Assembly: GCF_003480435.1 (NCBI RefSeq)
Contig: NZ_QUJB01000013.1
Coordinates: forward strand, 1 to 64,000
Source of the DNA: Clostridium sp. AM30-24
GTDB taxonomy: Bacteria; Bacillota; Clostridia; Lachnospirales; Lachnospiraceae
Direction of reading: 5' to 3'
DNA: 64,000 nucleotides
Shown: piece after piece, positions 8,509 through 18,379 of the stretch
How the letters are laid out: the number at the start of each line of letters is the position of its first letter
Numbering within the stretch: position 1 is the stretch's first letter
The notes under the pieces: generated by a model
Databases searched by the model: none
Seen by the model: only the letters and a program-made list of their open reading frames with translations
What the model was told of the DNA's origin: nothing
Translations under genes and position numbers: made by a program

Positions 8509-10118
8509 TCCTTTTCAGCCTCCTTTTTCGCATCTTCAACCTTAGACCCACTCATTAACAATCCAAATTTATAATCATCTTCATCAGACCTAAGAATTCC
8601 TGCCACCTTTCCTTCCGTTATAATGGCAATTCTGTTGCATACGGAACGAAGCTCTGCTAATTCACTGGATGTAATAATTACAGTAACTCCTTTTTCTTTA
8701 TTTAATTTTAAAAGTGAATCCAGAATCATCTTCTTCGCGCCGATATCTATTCCTCTAGTTGGCTCAGAGACAAACAAAATATCCGGCTCTAATGTCAGAG
8801 CTCTGGCAATACATACTTTCTGCTGATTACCTCCCGATAAACTCTTTACCGGCTGCGCATATCCGGTACAACGTATATCAAGTTCTTCTATCATTTTCTT
8901 CGCATACTCTATGGCACCTTTTTTATCATAAAATGAAATTCCGAATTTTTTCGTTATAAACCGATTTTTTGTTTTTAATGCCGCAATCGATATATTCAAC
9001 TCAATGGACTCATCCAACATCAATCCAACTCCACGGCGATCTTCCGATACAAATGCGATTCCTTCATTTAATGTGTCGCTTGTTTTCGCCACATCCATCG
9101 TCTTTCCATGAATCTTTACACTGCCCTTTGATGGATACAGTCCCATAATTCCATTTGCAATACTGATTTTTCCGTGTCCGGCCAGTCCTCCGATTCCAAA
9201 GATCTCACCCTTCTTAACGCTGAAGGTAATATCTCTTGCAACTTCTCCCGGCATACTGACGCCAAAATGTTCCAGTTCCAGGCAAGCTTTCTGGTTTTCA
9301 TCTGCACTTTCTTCGGTAATGTCACGATTAAGAATCTCAACCTTACGTCCTACCATCAATTCGGACATTTTAATCGTGCTCAGCTCCGCGGTATCATAAT
9401 CTCCTACCATTTCGCCGTCCCGCAGAACAAATGTGTGATGAGTATAACGTTTAACCTCATCCAGTTTATGGCTGATAAAGATAAATGCAATTCCCTTTTC
9501 TGCAACTTTTTTTACACATTCCAGAAACTGTTCGGCCTCTTTTTCCGTTAATACCGCTGTCGGCTCATCCAATACGATCAGTTTAATATTTTTCTTGTCA
9601 AGTTCTCTTGCAATCTCCACAAACTGTTTATAACCAACTGGAAGACTTCCCACCCGTGTCTGGTCGCTCAGTTCAATTCCCAGAGAATCCAGTGTTGCCC
9701 TGGATTCCTCATGCATGGTTTTCTGATCTACAAGATTCATGCGCTTGCCAAACAATAAGCTTAACGGAGTATTCTTTAAATTTTCACGGTTCAGTTTAAT
9801 ATTTTCTGCCACATCATAGCCATCGATCAGCATGAACTCTTGATGTACCATTCCGATTCCATACTTCATTGCCTCAATCGGTGATTTAATATTGACTTTT
9901 TCTCCATCAATCAGTACCTCTCCTTTAAAGCCTCCTGTCTGATGGATAGCAGGCATACCAAAAAGTATATTCATGATTGTAGATTTTCCAGCACCATTCT
10001 CTCCGATAAGCGCCACAATCTCGCCCGGTTTTACCTTAATACTCACATCTTTTAATACTTTATTACCGAAAAACTCTTTTTCGATATGGTTCATTTCCAA
10101 TATATATTTACTGCTCAA
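8505..10118 (-). CDS. RbsA-type double ATP-binding protein of the DUF3798 importer
   Basis: About 537 residues. The start is a TTG at 10118 preceded by AAAGGAG with 7-base spacing; an in-frame ATG at 10148 has no ribosome binding site. Two fused nucleotide-binding domains are seen. The first has Walker A GENGAGKST, a family-type signature LPVGYKQ and Walker B LIVLDEP. The second has the relaxed Walker A usual for RbsA relatives (GLAGHGK), a full LSGGNQQK signature and FVSEPTRGID. This matches ATPases of ribose/nucleoside-class importers. The gene is separated from the upstream lipoprotein gene by a strong hairpin that would lower its expression relative to the binding protein. Confidence 0.88.
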   Translation of the reverse strand: MSSKYILEMNHIEKEFFGNKVLKDVSIKVKPGEIVALIGENGAGKSTIMNILFGMPAIHQTGGFKGEVLIDGEKVNIKSPIEAMKYGIGMVHQEFMLIDGYDVAENIKLNRENLKNTPLSLLFGKRMNLVDQKTMHEESRATLDSLGIELSDQTRVGSLPVGYKQFVEIARELDKKNIKLIVLDEPTAVLTEKEAEQFLECVKKVAEKGIAFIFISHKLDEVKRYTHHTFVLRDGEMVGDYDTAELSTIKMSELMVGRKVEILNRDITEESADENQKACLELEHFGVSMPGEVARDITFSVKKGEIFGIGGLAGHGKISIANGIMGLYPSKGSVKIHGKTMDVAKTSDTLNEGIAFVSEDRRGVGLMLDESIELNISIAALKTKNRFITKKFGISFYDKKGAIEYAKKMIEELDIRCTGYAQPVKSLSGGNQQKVCIARALTLEPDILFVSEPTRGIDIGAKKMILDSLLKLNKEKGVTVIITSSELAELRSVCNRIAIITEGKVAGILRSDEDDYKFGLLMSGSKVEDAKKEAEKE

Positions 10119-10191
10119 CCTTTTTCTCCTTTCCAGTACCCCTTGCATTTTTGTGTCTTTAATGTACTAAAATAGATTCATTCTTACTTAT

Positions 10192-10219
10192 AAAAAGGGG
10201 GATGCAAAAATGCATCCCC
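10192..10219 (-). terminator. Intercistronic attenuator/terminator after the DUF3798 lipoprotein gene
   Basis: A perfect 9-bp stem (10198-10206 with 10211-10219) and a 4-base loop are followed on the minus strand by C and five Ts. It lies between the binding-protein gene and its ATPase gene, where a partial terminator would give more binding protein than membrane components. Confidence 0.85.
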
Positions 10220-10275
10220 TTCTCTTTGAAAGCATCAGGGAAGTTCTCTTTCCCTATCATTTACATCAATTTCAA

Positions 10276-11472
10276 TTAAAATCTTTCATAAGAACACATA
10301 ATAAAGAATCCATTATCGTATGTAGTTCCGCCATCTGTAATGTTTTCTACGTCTACGTCTGCTCCTGCTGCTTCACTTAATGTCTCTTTAAAGATTTCAG
10401 TATCCAGCTTCTCACCGTCGGTTTTTCCTTCACAGAACGCTTCTGCGTACGCATAGCTTCCTGTCATGAATAATGTCATAACCGGAGCAGTCCATGTACC
10501 CATATGACCAGTCATATCAGCCTCAGCCAATTTCTCTTTAATCGCATTCATCATATACTCTGTATCGTATAACTTGTCATCCGGAACCTCAATACCAAGT
10601 GCAGACGGGAAGCCTACAAACGGAGACGGGTCGGACGGGTATGTAAAGTAAGACTTTGTATCAACAACACTCTTGATCATCGGCTCCTGCTGTGCAGTAT
10701 TCGTACCAAAGAAGGCTGTCTCAACACCATATTTGTCAACAGAACGCGGAACATCTTCAAGTACGAACTGCTGCGTGCCGGATGTACCTGCATCAGACAT
10801 CGGATCCGGTGTAGTCGTCTCTACCAGTGTTAAACCAAGTTCTGCGCATCGATCTTTCATATTCTGAAGACGATCTGCTGTCGGCTGCCATGCGAGATGA
10901 CGCGGGAACGAATAATGTACAAAAGTCTTTGCGCCCATATCGCTTAACTCGTCTACCATCTGGGTGCCCATCTTCGGAACGTTTGCATGATAAAAGATGT
11001 CGCAATTGGCAGCAGAAGTTGCTGCATCATCCTGATATCCAGCCGCAATTAACAGAATATCCGGACGAACTTCTCTGATCTTCTGACATGCTGCTGCTGT
11101 TCCCTGTACAGCCTGGCTGAAAATAATTGCCTTGATATCTGGATCAGATGCAAGGCTCAATGCTGTGGAAATCGTGGTCTCCTGCTCTGTCGCAAACTTA
11201 TCCGGGAATGTTGCCAGTACAATCTTACCTGGATGCTCCTTTTCCAGCTTTTCTGCTGCTCGATAGCTTTCCTCACTCTGTGATACCGTTGTTGTCATAA
11301 TTCCGATCTTATAATCAGCTGCCTCAGCGGTTGTTTCCTCTGTCTTGGACTCACCTGCAGCCGTTGTCCCTGCCGCCGCTGCTGTTGTTGTCGTTGTAGA
11401 TCCGCCGCCGCACGCGCAAAGGCTCGCTGCCATAGTTACTGATAATACTAACGCTAAAAATCTCTTTCTCAT
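10276..11472 (-). CDS. DUF3798 family substrate-binding lipoprotein
   Basis: About 398 residues, starting at ATG 11472 with a GGAGGAG site. The N-terminus is a lipoprotein signal with the lipobox LCAC, Cys at about residue 21, followed by a Ser/Thr/Ala-rich linker. The body starts DYKIGIMTTTVSQSEESYRA and has the two-lobed pattern of type-1 periplasmic-binding proteins; the sequence fits DUF3798, a family found beside RbsA-like importers in Firmicutes. It should be membrane-anchored outside the cell and deliver a ligand to the two-permease transporter encoded downstream. The ligand is unknown. It is the first gene after the promoter at 11692-11720. Confidence 0.85.
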   Translation of the reverse strand: MRKRFLALVLSVTMAASLCACGGGSTTTTTAAAAGTTAAGESKTEETTAEAADYKIGIMTTTVSQSEESYRAAEKLEKEHPGKIVLATFPDKFATEQETTISTALSLASDPDIKAIIFSQAVQGTAAACQKIREVRPDILLIAAGYQDDAATSAANCDIFYHANVPKMGTQMVDELSDMGAKTFVHYSFPRHLAWQPTADRLQNMKDRCAELGLTLVETTTPDPMSDAGTSGTQQFVLEDVPRSVDKYGVETAFFGTNTAQQEPMIKSVVDTKSYFTYPSDPSPFVGFPSALGIEVPDDKLYDTEYMMNAIKEKLAEADMTGHMGTWTAPVMTLFMTGSYAYAEAFCEGKTDGEKLDTEIFKETLSEAAGADVDVENITDGGTTYDNGFFIMCSYERF

Positions 11473-11691
11473 CTTTCTCCTCCTCTTTTGACATGTGTTC
11501 ATTTCTGTTAAACTTGTGGATTCTATACATAATTTTCACTTTCACGCCCCTGCTTTCACAAAGCGTTCAGTTCAAAAAATGTCTGATGTCTGATGTGTCT
11601 TCAGTGATCATCTCCTTTGGCTATTGAATTCTGTCTGCCGTTTTTCATAATGCCGATCAAAATATAACTTATATATTTTTATGTACTTCAG

Positions 11692-11720
11692 ATTATACAT
11701 GGTGCTGTTTGAGCTGTCAA
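11692..11720 (-). promoter_or_regulatory. Near-perfect housekeeping promoter for the DUF3798 importer operon
   Basis: TTGACA at 11715-11720 and TATAAT at 11692-11697 are separated by 17 bp on the minus strand, matching the sigma-70/sigma-A consensus exactly. Transcription would start near 11685, giving a leader of about 210 bases before the lipoprotein ATG at 11472. Confidence 0.85.
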
Positions 11721-12277
11721 TATATTTTGCGTTTTAATGTGGCGTTTTGTATGTTTTTCACTGTTATTCTGGATATTTTTATGCATTTTTAACATTCAGA
11801 AATCCAGTATTCCATTAATTTTACTATTTGGGGTTCTTGTTTGACGGTTCAAATTGCTAATTTAACTTCATTTCTCTGCCGTTTTTTCTCCGATTTTTAT
11901 TATTTATAATATATTACTTTAATTTTTTTGTAGTGTTTCCACAACAGCATCGCATTTAATCTTTTTATGAGGCCAAAATTTTTTTCAGATTAACAGTCCC
12001 TCATTTCAATTAACTTTCTTATTTGTATAAATTCATCTGATTATTTTATTTATTTTTGTTTGAAAATATCACCTATCATCTTTTTATCGTTATTTTGTTT
12101 GTTTTTCTATTTTTCTCATTTTTATTTTTAAAAAACATCAGACAGTTTTCACCGTCTTTCATAAATATTTTGCACAGTCTTTCAGTTTCGGCATCTAATC
12201 TTTTCAAAAACAAAAAAACTCTGTTACCCTATGCTTTTTTTCAGCGTAACAGAAGTTCTTTCAACTATAAATGAGCA

Positions 12278-12311
12278 AGTTTCTGCCTTTGACTGTCACA
12301 AGGCAGAAACT
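12278..12311. repeat. 12-bp perfect inverted repeat next to the transposase remnant
   Basis: AGTTTCTGCCTT at 12278-12289 is repeated in inverted form at 12300-12311 with a 10-base loop. No U-run follows on either strand. It sits directly before the transposase fragment and could be a relic of the insertion element or an RNA hairpin that blocks read-through into the element. Confidence 0.6.
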
Positions 12312-12316
12312 ATTAT

Positions 12317-12703
12317 GTGTACCGATATGAAGGAAATCTCAACGGTATAGAAAACGCGATTGTTCTTTTCAGCTATCCTGAAAAAGCATTTGGAAAACCG
12401 AAAGCACTAAGGGCTTTCTTTTGCATGGATGTGTCTTTATCCACAAATAAAATCCTGGACAATTACGTATGCAGGTGGCCAATTGAGGTGTTTTTCCGCC
12501 AATGTAAGAATAAGCTGGCGCTGGACAGCTATCAAATCCGTTCTGCACAGGGAATCCGAAGATATTGGTTGATTATGTCATTTGCACACTATTTGCAGAT
12601 TCTGCTTGCTAATATATTTATATGCGGCAGCGATAACTTATATCTTCGCACGAGTGCGCATTTCAGGCACGTTAGTGCCTATTACATTAAAGAGCTGCTC
12701 TAA
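12317..12703 (+). pseudogene. C-terminal remnant of an IS4-superfamily DDE transposase
   Basis: An open stretch of 128 residues carries the exact IS4 signature Y-(2)-R-(3)-E-(6)-K: Y50, R53, E57 and K64 in the segment YVCRWPIEVFFRQCK. That segment contains the catalytic Glu. The two catalytic Asp residues and the N-terminal DNA-binding part, which would need some 250-300 more residues, are absent: the DNA just upstream is AT-rich non-coding sequence. No ribosome binding site precedes the first ATG. The piece is therefore an inactive fragment. It ends right before a hairpin terminator. IS ends and target duplications cannot be defined. Confidence 0.8.
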
Positions 12704-12740
12704 AGAAGATTTTCTCTCTTTAGAACAGCCTTTTTAATTT
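12694..12740. terminator. Hairpin terminator between the transposase remnant and the tannase-like gene
   Basis: Arms 12694-12706 and 12717-12729 form a 13-bp stem. On the plus strand the stem is followed by TTTTT, an AA, and six more Ts, typical of an intrinsic terminator, with one C-A mismatch in the stem. On the minus strand that pair becomes a U-G wobble but the following U-tract is weaker. Convergent genes on either side suggest bidirectional use. Confidence 0.75.
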
Positions 12741-12741
12741 T

Positions 12742-14556
12742 TTATTTCAGACACTTATTAACCCACTCAATAAAGTTCGTCGTAGAGTCCCCGGTGCTCT
12801 CTGCCATCGTATGGCCTTCGCCCCAGATCGTCGCAAAATCCACATCCGCGCCATAATTTTTCAACGCCAGCGCCAGGTTTACTTCTGTTGTGAGAGAAGT
12901 GTCGCTCTGGGCGATTCCGGTGCGGATACGCCAGTGATCGGCAACCGTAGATTTCTGATAACCATCATAATAACCCGAGAGGTAATAAAGCGGATTGTAC
13001 ATGTTTCCCCTCTCAGTCACCGTCTTTCCCTCAGAATCTGTCTTCTCCATTGCTTCCGCGAACGTCGCGCCGTAGGTCGCGTCATCCTTTAAGAGTTCTG
13101 CCAGTGTGGCATCAAAGTGGGAAGTTGTACCGTCACCATATCCGAATAATGCATTTTCTGCCTGGCTCTCATCTAAAGCATCGAATGCACCGATTTCCTT
13201 GGAGGCGCGCTTACATGCACTCGTGAAGTCCGCGATGCTGGTGATGGCCGCCGTGTTGGTGGCGCTGTCATAATTGACCCATGTTCCATCCGCATTCAAA
13301 GCATCGATATAATCCTGTGCTGTCTCATAGGTGCCGGAAAGTGTCACGCCTCCGGTAGAGAGATTCCGGTCAACACCGTCCATGGCGTAAAAGTCAGGAG
13401 CTCCATTTCCTGCGTCTGGAGCTGCATCACCGTTCGGTGCCTTGTCACCCCGCCCAGGGGTTTCATCCGGTTTCTGTCCGCCCTGATCTCTTCCACCGCC
13501 ACGAGGACCTTTCTTCGTCTCCACCGTGTACGGGAATGTGGTATCTTCCAGGAAATTATTCAGTGATGTCTCCACCACACCTTTCAGATACTCATAATAT
13601 GTGCCAGACTGATAGATTCCCTCTTCAGACTCCGTCAATGTCAGCGCATTTCCCGAAGAATCCTTGAGTCCCAGATCATTGATATACTGCGCAAATGCCT
13701 CTGCCATTCCGTTCGACAGCGTCTGTTCCTGCTCCGTAAGATCCGTTCTTGTGCTCCCAAGATTCCACTCATACGCCTCGTCCGCGTAATCGAGTTCCGT
13801 GATCGGGCACCAGCACATGGAGCCGGTCACCGCATCACTGACGCCGGAGACCGCGCCGATGGCTGTCAGATATGGCTCATAATCTTCGCTGTCACCGGTT
13901 GCTCCCAAAAGTGCGCTCTGGGCTCCTCCGCCACTCATGCCGAAGGAAAATACCCGGTCCACATCTCCCGGGATCACGCCGTCATTATACCGGATATACC
14001 GGATTGCAGCCTTCAGATCTGTCACTCCCGCCGGTGCGCCTGCGTCGCGTCCGCGGCAGCCTGCTGCCACATAGATAAATCCGGCGCTCGTGTAAGATAC
14101 GGAATCTGTCACATAGTCTGTCGGCGCTTCCATTGCAGAATATCCGGGCGTGTTGACCGGAATCACGATGGGTGCGGAAGCTGCCGTATAGCCCTTAACT
14201 GCCACCTGGTTATTGATCTTACAAGTGAACGTTCCGTCCCCGTTGTCTTTCGCGTTCATGTATGCTGCCGGAATAAAGATTCCAAGTGTCTCATAATTTT
14301 CATCTGCCGGATTCTCACAGTAGGAAATTCCTGTTTGCCAGTATACCTTATCCTCAGAATTATACTGCCATTTCGTGGAGTCGATCTGTGGCAGCGATGT
14401 CACCGCCGTCTCTCCGACCCGCTCTGTCTCCGCCTGACTTGTCTCTGTTTCCGTCTGTGCCGCGCTGCTTCCACTCCCTGCCGCACTGTTGCTGCATCCG
14501 GAAAGTATAAGCGCCGCCACCAAAAATAACCCAATCTGCTTTCCAACCTTCATCAT
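12742..14556 (-). CDS. Subtype B tannase-like alpha/beta-hydrolase lipoprotein
   Basis: About 604 residues, starting at ATG 14556 (a second ATG follows directly) with GGAGAG eight bases upstream. The signal peptide has the lipobox LSGC with Cys at about residue 21, then a Ser/Thr/Glu-rich linker. The catalytic domain has the nucleophile motif GMSGGG with serine, the preceding SAGFIYVAAGCRGRDAG segment seen in bacterial tannases, and a late IWGEGH His. A Pro/Gly/Asp-rich insertion lies near the middle. Tannases hydrolyse galloyl esters; related enzymes act on feruloyl or other aromatic esters. It is a monocistronic surface protein, consistent with use of plant polyphenols. The exact ester is not determinable. 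Confidence 0.75.
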   Translation of the reverse strand: MMKVGKQIGLFLVAALILSGCSNSAAGSGSSAAQTETETSQAETERVGETAVTSLPQIDSTKWQYNSEDKVYWQTGISYCENPADENYETLGIFIPAAYMNAKDNGDGTFTCKINNQVAVKGYTAASAPIVIPVNTPGYSAMEAPTDYVTDSVSYTSAGFIYVAAGCRGRDAGAPAGVTDLKAAIRYIRYNDGVIPGDVDRVFSFGMSGGGAQSALLGATGDSEDYEPYLTAIGAVSGVSDAVTGSMCWCPITELDYADEAYEWNLGSTRTDLTEQEQTLSNGMAEAFAQYINDLGLKDSSGNALTLTESEEGIYQSGTYYEYLKGVVETSLNNFLEDTTFPYTVETKKGPRGGGRDQGGQKPDETPGRGDKAPNGDAAPDAGNGAPDFYAMDGVDRNLSTGGVTLSGTYETAQDYIDALNADGTWVNYDSATNTAAITSIADFTSACKRASKEIGAFDALDESQAENALFGYGDGTTSHFDATLAELLKDDATYGATFAEAMEKTDSEGKTVTERGNMYNPLYYLSGYYDGYQKSTVADHWRIRTGIAQSDTSLTTEVNLALALKNYGADVDFATIWGEGHTMAESTGDSTTNFIEWVNKCLK

Positions 14557-14661
14557 AATCGTTTCTCTCCGTTTCCTTTCCATTTATAACACATCGTCAC
14601 TGTCTATTTTATAGATTAGGAAACTTTTGTGAAAAGCCTGTGAAAATATTGTGTTAATTTT

Positions 14662-14705
14662 TTGAAGAAAAGATCCCCAACAGCCTCACCGGCCATCAGG
14701 GATCT
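14662..14705 (-). terminator. Intrinsic terminator after eno
   Basis: Arms at 14671-14677 and 14699-14705 pair over 7 bp, and on the minus strand are followed by TTTTCTTC. It lies 13 bp after the enolase stop codon. Confidence 0.75.
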
Positions 14706-14717
14706 CCTCATATATTT

Positions 14718-16085
<1,368 letters not shown>

Positions 16086-16175
16086 CTATTGATCTGTCCA
16101 CCTGCGAAATCAACCACCAGCACATGTTTAGGAAATGCCAGTCAGTATTTCGGTTAGTCTTTTCTAACTATCATG

Positions 16176-16204
16176 ATTTTATCATAGCATCATTTTCAGT
16201 TCAA
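16176..16204 (-). promoter_or_regulatory. Predicted promoter of eno
   Basis: TTGAAC at 16199-16204 and TAAAAT at 16176-16181 are spaced by 17 bp on the minus strand, each close to the sigma-A consensus. The start point would lie near 16169, about 150 bases before the enolase start codon. Confidence 0.5.
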
Positions 16205-16332
16205 GAGGATCGTATGCCAAAACATTCAATTGAAAAAAGTTGTCGTTACCATAAATTTATCGGCAATTCCCGGAATAAAAAAGAGTGTGTCTTTTTATGT
16301 AACAGAGAATTCCTCGAAATTTCCTGCTGCAT

Positions 16333-16375
16333 AAAAAATGGACCATCCCGATATCCTTAGGATCGCCCATTTTTT
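16333..16375. terminator. Terminator downstream of mgtE
   Basis: AAAAAATGG at 16333-16341 pairs with CCATTTTTT at 16367-16375, with further pairing inside. The A- and T-runs at both ends allow function on either strand; it lies 34 bp after the mgtE stop. Confidence 0.75.
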
Positions 16376-16408
16376 CTATATTTATTCACATTTTTATTTC
16401 ATCTGATA

Positions 16409-17806
16409 TCAGCCCGTCACATGCAGCAGATCAACCAGAAACAGCATCGCCAGTCCATAATAAACCACAATTGCGACAAGGTCGTTCACTGTCGTGATCA
16501 GCGGGCCGGACGCAACCGCCGGATCTACATTGATCTTCTTGAAAAACATCGGGATCAGTGTGCCGACCATACTGGAGATCACCATCGCTGTCACAAGTGC
16601 GATTCCGACACAGCCGGAGACAAGCAACGCATGGTGGATCGGATATCCCTTGATCACGCAGATATAGATTCCGAGGAAGAGCCACGCCATAACTCCAAGA
16701 AACAGTCCGTTCACGAAGCCGATCTTCATCTCTTTCACAACAAGCATAAGCTTCTGCTTTGCAGTCAGTTCCTCGTCCATAAGCACACGGATCGTAACAG
16801 CCAGAGACTGTGTTCCGACGTTTCCTGCCATGTCGAGGATCAGGGACTGGAAACACATGACGATCGGGATCACGGCAACGACAGACTCAAAAGCGCCCAC
16901 AACGGAAGATACTACCATGCCCAGGAATAACAGAATGACAAGCCACGGAAGTCTCTTTTTCACGCTCTCCGTCAGCTTCTCGTTCAGATCCTCCTCCGCA
17001 GTCAAACCGGCTAATTTCGCGTAATCTTCGCCCATCTCATCATCCACGGCCTCAACGATATCCTGGGATGTGATGATACCGGCGATCGTTCCGTCTTCCT
17101 GCAGTACCGGGATGGAATCCTCGGCGTAATCCTTGATCTGCTCGATACAGTCTGCAACCTTTTCATGATCCTTGACATACGGATACGAGTGGCTGATCAG
17201 GTCCTCAAGGTCCGTATACTCTCTTGCGATGATCAGGTCCTTCAGATCGATCGCACCGTAAAATTTATCCTCGTCATCGATCACATAGATCGTGGAGATA
17301 TTGTCGTTTTCCCCTGCCTGCTCGATCAGTTCCCGCATCGCCTGACGGATCGTCAGGTTATTGTGGATCATAATAAAGTTGGTAGTCATGCGGCTACCGA
17401 TCTCATCCTCATCGTATGAGAACAGGAGTCTTACATCCTCGCTGGCTTCCTTATCCAGCATGCCGACGATCTTATGCTTTGTCGTCGCATCCATCTCTTC
17501 CAGGACATCCACCGCATCGTCGGAGTCCATCTCGGAGACGATCTTTGCGGCGCTCTCGATCGAAAGCTCCTTCAGGTACGGCTCCGCGTCATCTAAGTAT
17601 GCGAAAATCTCCGCAACCCGCTCCACGCCGATCAGCGGATAGAGTTCCCGCCTCTCATCCGGTGTCAGCTTTGTGAGGGCATCCGCGATATCGTTATCAT
17701 GATAATCGGATAACCGGTCGATCAGCTCCTCCTTCGGAAGTCCGCTGCGGATGATCTCGACCAGTTCTTCCACATAATGTTGTTCTTTTAAAACTTCTGT
17801 TTCCAT
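16409..17806 (-). CDS. mgtE: Magnesium transporter MgtE
   Basis: 465 residues with AAAAGGAGG before the ATG. The layout is that of MgtE: a cytoplasmic N-domain of acidic helical repeats (about residues 10-130, with LEEMDATTKHKIVGMLD), two CBS domains (about 135-260, including IPVLQEDGTIAGIITSQDIVE), a plug helix and five membrane segments from about 280. The pore-region patterns VGTQSLAVTIR and DPAVASGPLITTVNDLV, which line the Mg2+ pathway, are intact. MgtE dimers import Mg2+ and close when cytoplasmic Mg2+ binds the CBS/N-domain interface. The gene is monocistronic with an unusually structured leader of about 400 bases containing a small reading frame. Confidence 0.95.
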   Translation of the reverse strand: METEVLKEQHYVEELVEIIRSGLPKEELIDRLSDYHDNDIADALTKLTPDERRELYPLIGVERVAEIFAYLDDAEPYLKELSIESAAKIVSEMDSDDAVDVLEEMDATTKHKIVGMLDKEASEDVRLLFSYDEDEIGSRMTTNFIMIHNNLTIRQAMRELIEQAGENDNISTIYVIDDEDKFYGAIDLKDLIIAREYTDLEDLISHSYPYVKDHEKVADCIEQIKDYAEDSIPVLQEDGTIAGIITSQDIVEAVDDEMGEDYAKLAGLTAEEDLNEKLTESVKKRLPWLVILLFLGMVVSSVVGAFESVVAVIPIVMCFQSLILDMAGNVGTQSLAVTIRVLMDEELTAKQKLMLVVKEMKIGFVNGLFLGVMAWLFLGIYICVIKGYPIHHALLVSGCVGIALVTAMVISSMVGTLIPMFFKKINVDPAVASGPLITTVNDLVAIVVYYGLAMLFLVDLLHVTG

Positions 17807-17915
17807 TTCTGCCTCCTTTTCCGTTGTAACTGTCCTTTATCCGTCCAGTTACTTTTTATCATCAGGACTGTGCGTATCTTCGCGCCTCCTGATCGAATTG
17901 CCTAATTTCGGCAAC

Positions 17916-17998
17916 AAAAAGAACACCGCCCAGGATAATTCCTGGCGGGGTCCAACCATACATCGCTGTGATGGACAGGCCGTTCCCTTGCGGTGTTC
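17916..17998 (-). terminator. Structured leader element ending in a terminator-like stem, upstream of mgtE
   Basis: On the minus strand GAACACCGC (17998-17990) pairs perfectly with GCGGTGTTC (17929-17921), directly followed by five Ts (17920-17916). Inside lie further helices, including CCAGGA/TCCTGG with an ATTA loop and GTCC/GGAC. An alternative pairing of the CGCC and GGGCG segments is possible. The layout resembles a riboswitch or attenuator expression platform, but the conserved bases of the M-box are not found and no known family is recognised. It lies between a 33-codon frame and mgtE. Confidence 0.65.
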
Positions 17999-18024
17999 TC
18001 GAGACATCTCAATATGGAATCCAG

Positions 18025-18126
18025 CTACCGGAGATTTTCTGTCACTGCACCGATAGCCGCATCCTGCGTCTCTCTGTATGCCACACCGCATTTCGTACTT
18101 CGCCCTGTACTATCGCAACTATCCAT
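18025..18126 (-). CDS. Putative 33-residue leader peptide upstream of mgtE
   Basis: ATG at 18126 to TAG at 18025 encodes a 33-residue peptide that begins MDSCDSTGRSTKC and ends AVTENLR. It is preceded by GGAGGTG, an excellent ribosome binding site with about 6-base spacing, and lies downstream of a good promoter at 18215-18244. It has two Cys residues, no membrane segment and no resemblance I can name. It is followed 27 bp later by the terminator-like structure ahead of mgtE. It could be a regulatory leader peptide for mgtE or an independent small protein; the case rests on its position and ribosome binding site. Confidence 0.5.
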   Translation of the reverse strand: MDSCDSTGRSTKCGVAYRETQDAAIGAVTENLR

Positions 18127-18214
18127 GCAATTCACCTCCGTTAGATCTCTGATTTTTATCATTTTCCGCGAAAAAAGAAACTGCTGCGTGCAGATATCTT
18201 TTTCCGCCCACAGC

Positions 18215-18244
18215 AGTATACCATTTTTTTATAGGAATTGTAAA
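18215..18244 (-). promoter_or_regulatory. Promoter of the mgtE leader transcript
   Basis: TTTACA at 18239-18244 and TATACT at 18215-18220 are spaced by 18 bp on the minus strand. The predicted start near 18208 is about 80 bases before the small reading frame and about 400 bases before mgtE. Confidence 0.7.
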
Positions 18245-18379
18245 GTAAAAATCTGGCAAAATAAAGGTGGGACATACAGTAAAAACATGTAAAATATTCC
18301 GGCTGCCTGCTGTCCTGATCCTCAACATCCGCGATAACAGGAATACACGTAAAGTCGGAAAAAGACCCGTAATTTCTCT

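Larger units (their letters stand above)
11473..12316. other. AT-rich intergenic region upstream of the DUF3798 operon
   Basis: About 840 bp. The lower part (11473-11690) is the predicted 5' leader of the DUF3798 operon; it contains short direct repeats of CATCAGA near 11580-11595 but no riboswitch family I recognise. The part from about 11720 to 12270 is clearly more AT-rich than the surrounding genes and holds no convincing gene. It ends at a 12-bp inverted repeat and an IS4-type transposase remnant, so part of it may be decayed mobile DNA. Confidence 0.6.

Noticed and set aside
11473..11690. Riboswitch in the leader of the DUF3798 operon
   Set aside because: The leader is long enough, but I could not match purine, SAM, lysine, T-box or other known aptamer patterns, and there is no terminator before the gene.
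12056..12274. A 72-codon frame in the AT-rich tract before the transposase remnant
   Set aside because: Very Phe/Leu/Ile-rich low-complexity product, no ribosome binding site; it looks like a chance frame in AT-rich DNA and not the missing transposase part.
17821..18130. M-box (Mg2+) riboswitch before mgtE
   Set aside because: The position fits, but the conserved M-box segments could not be found on the minus strand; the structure here is reported as unknown.
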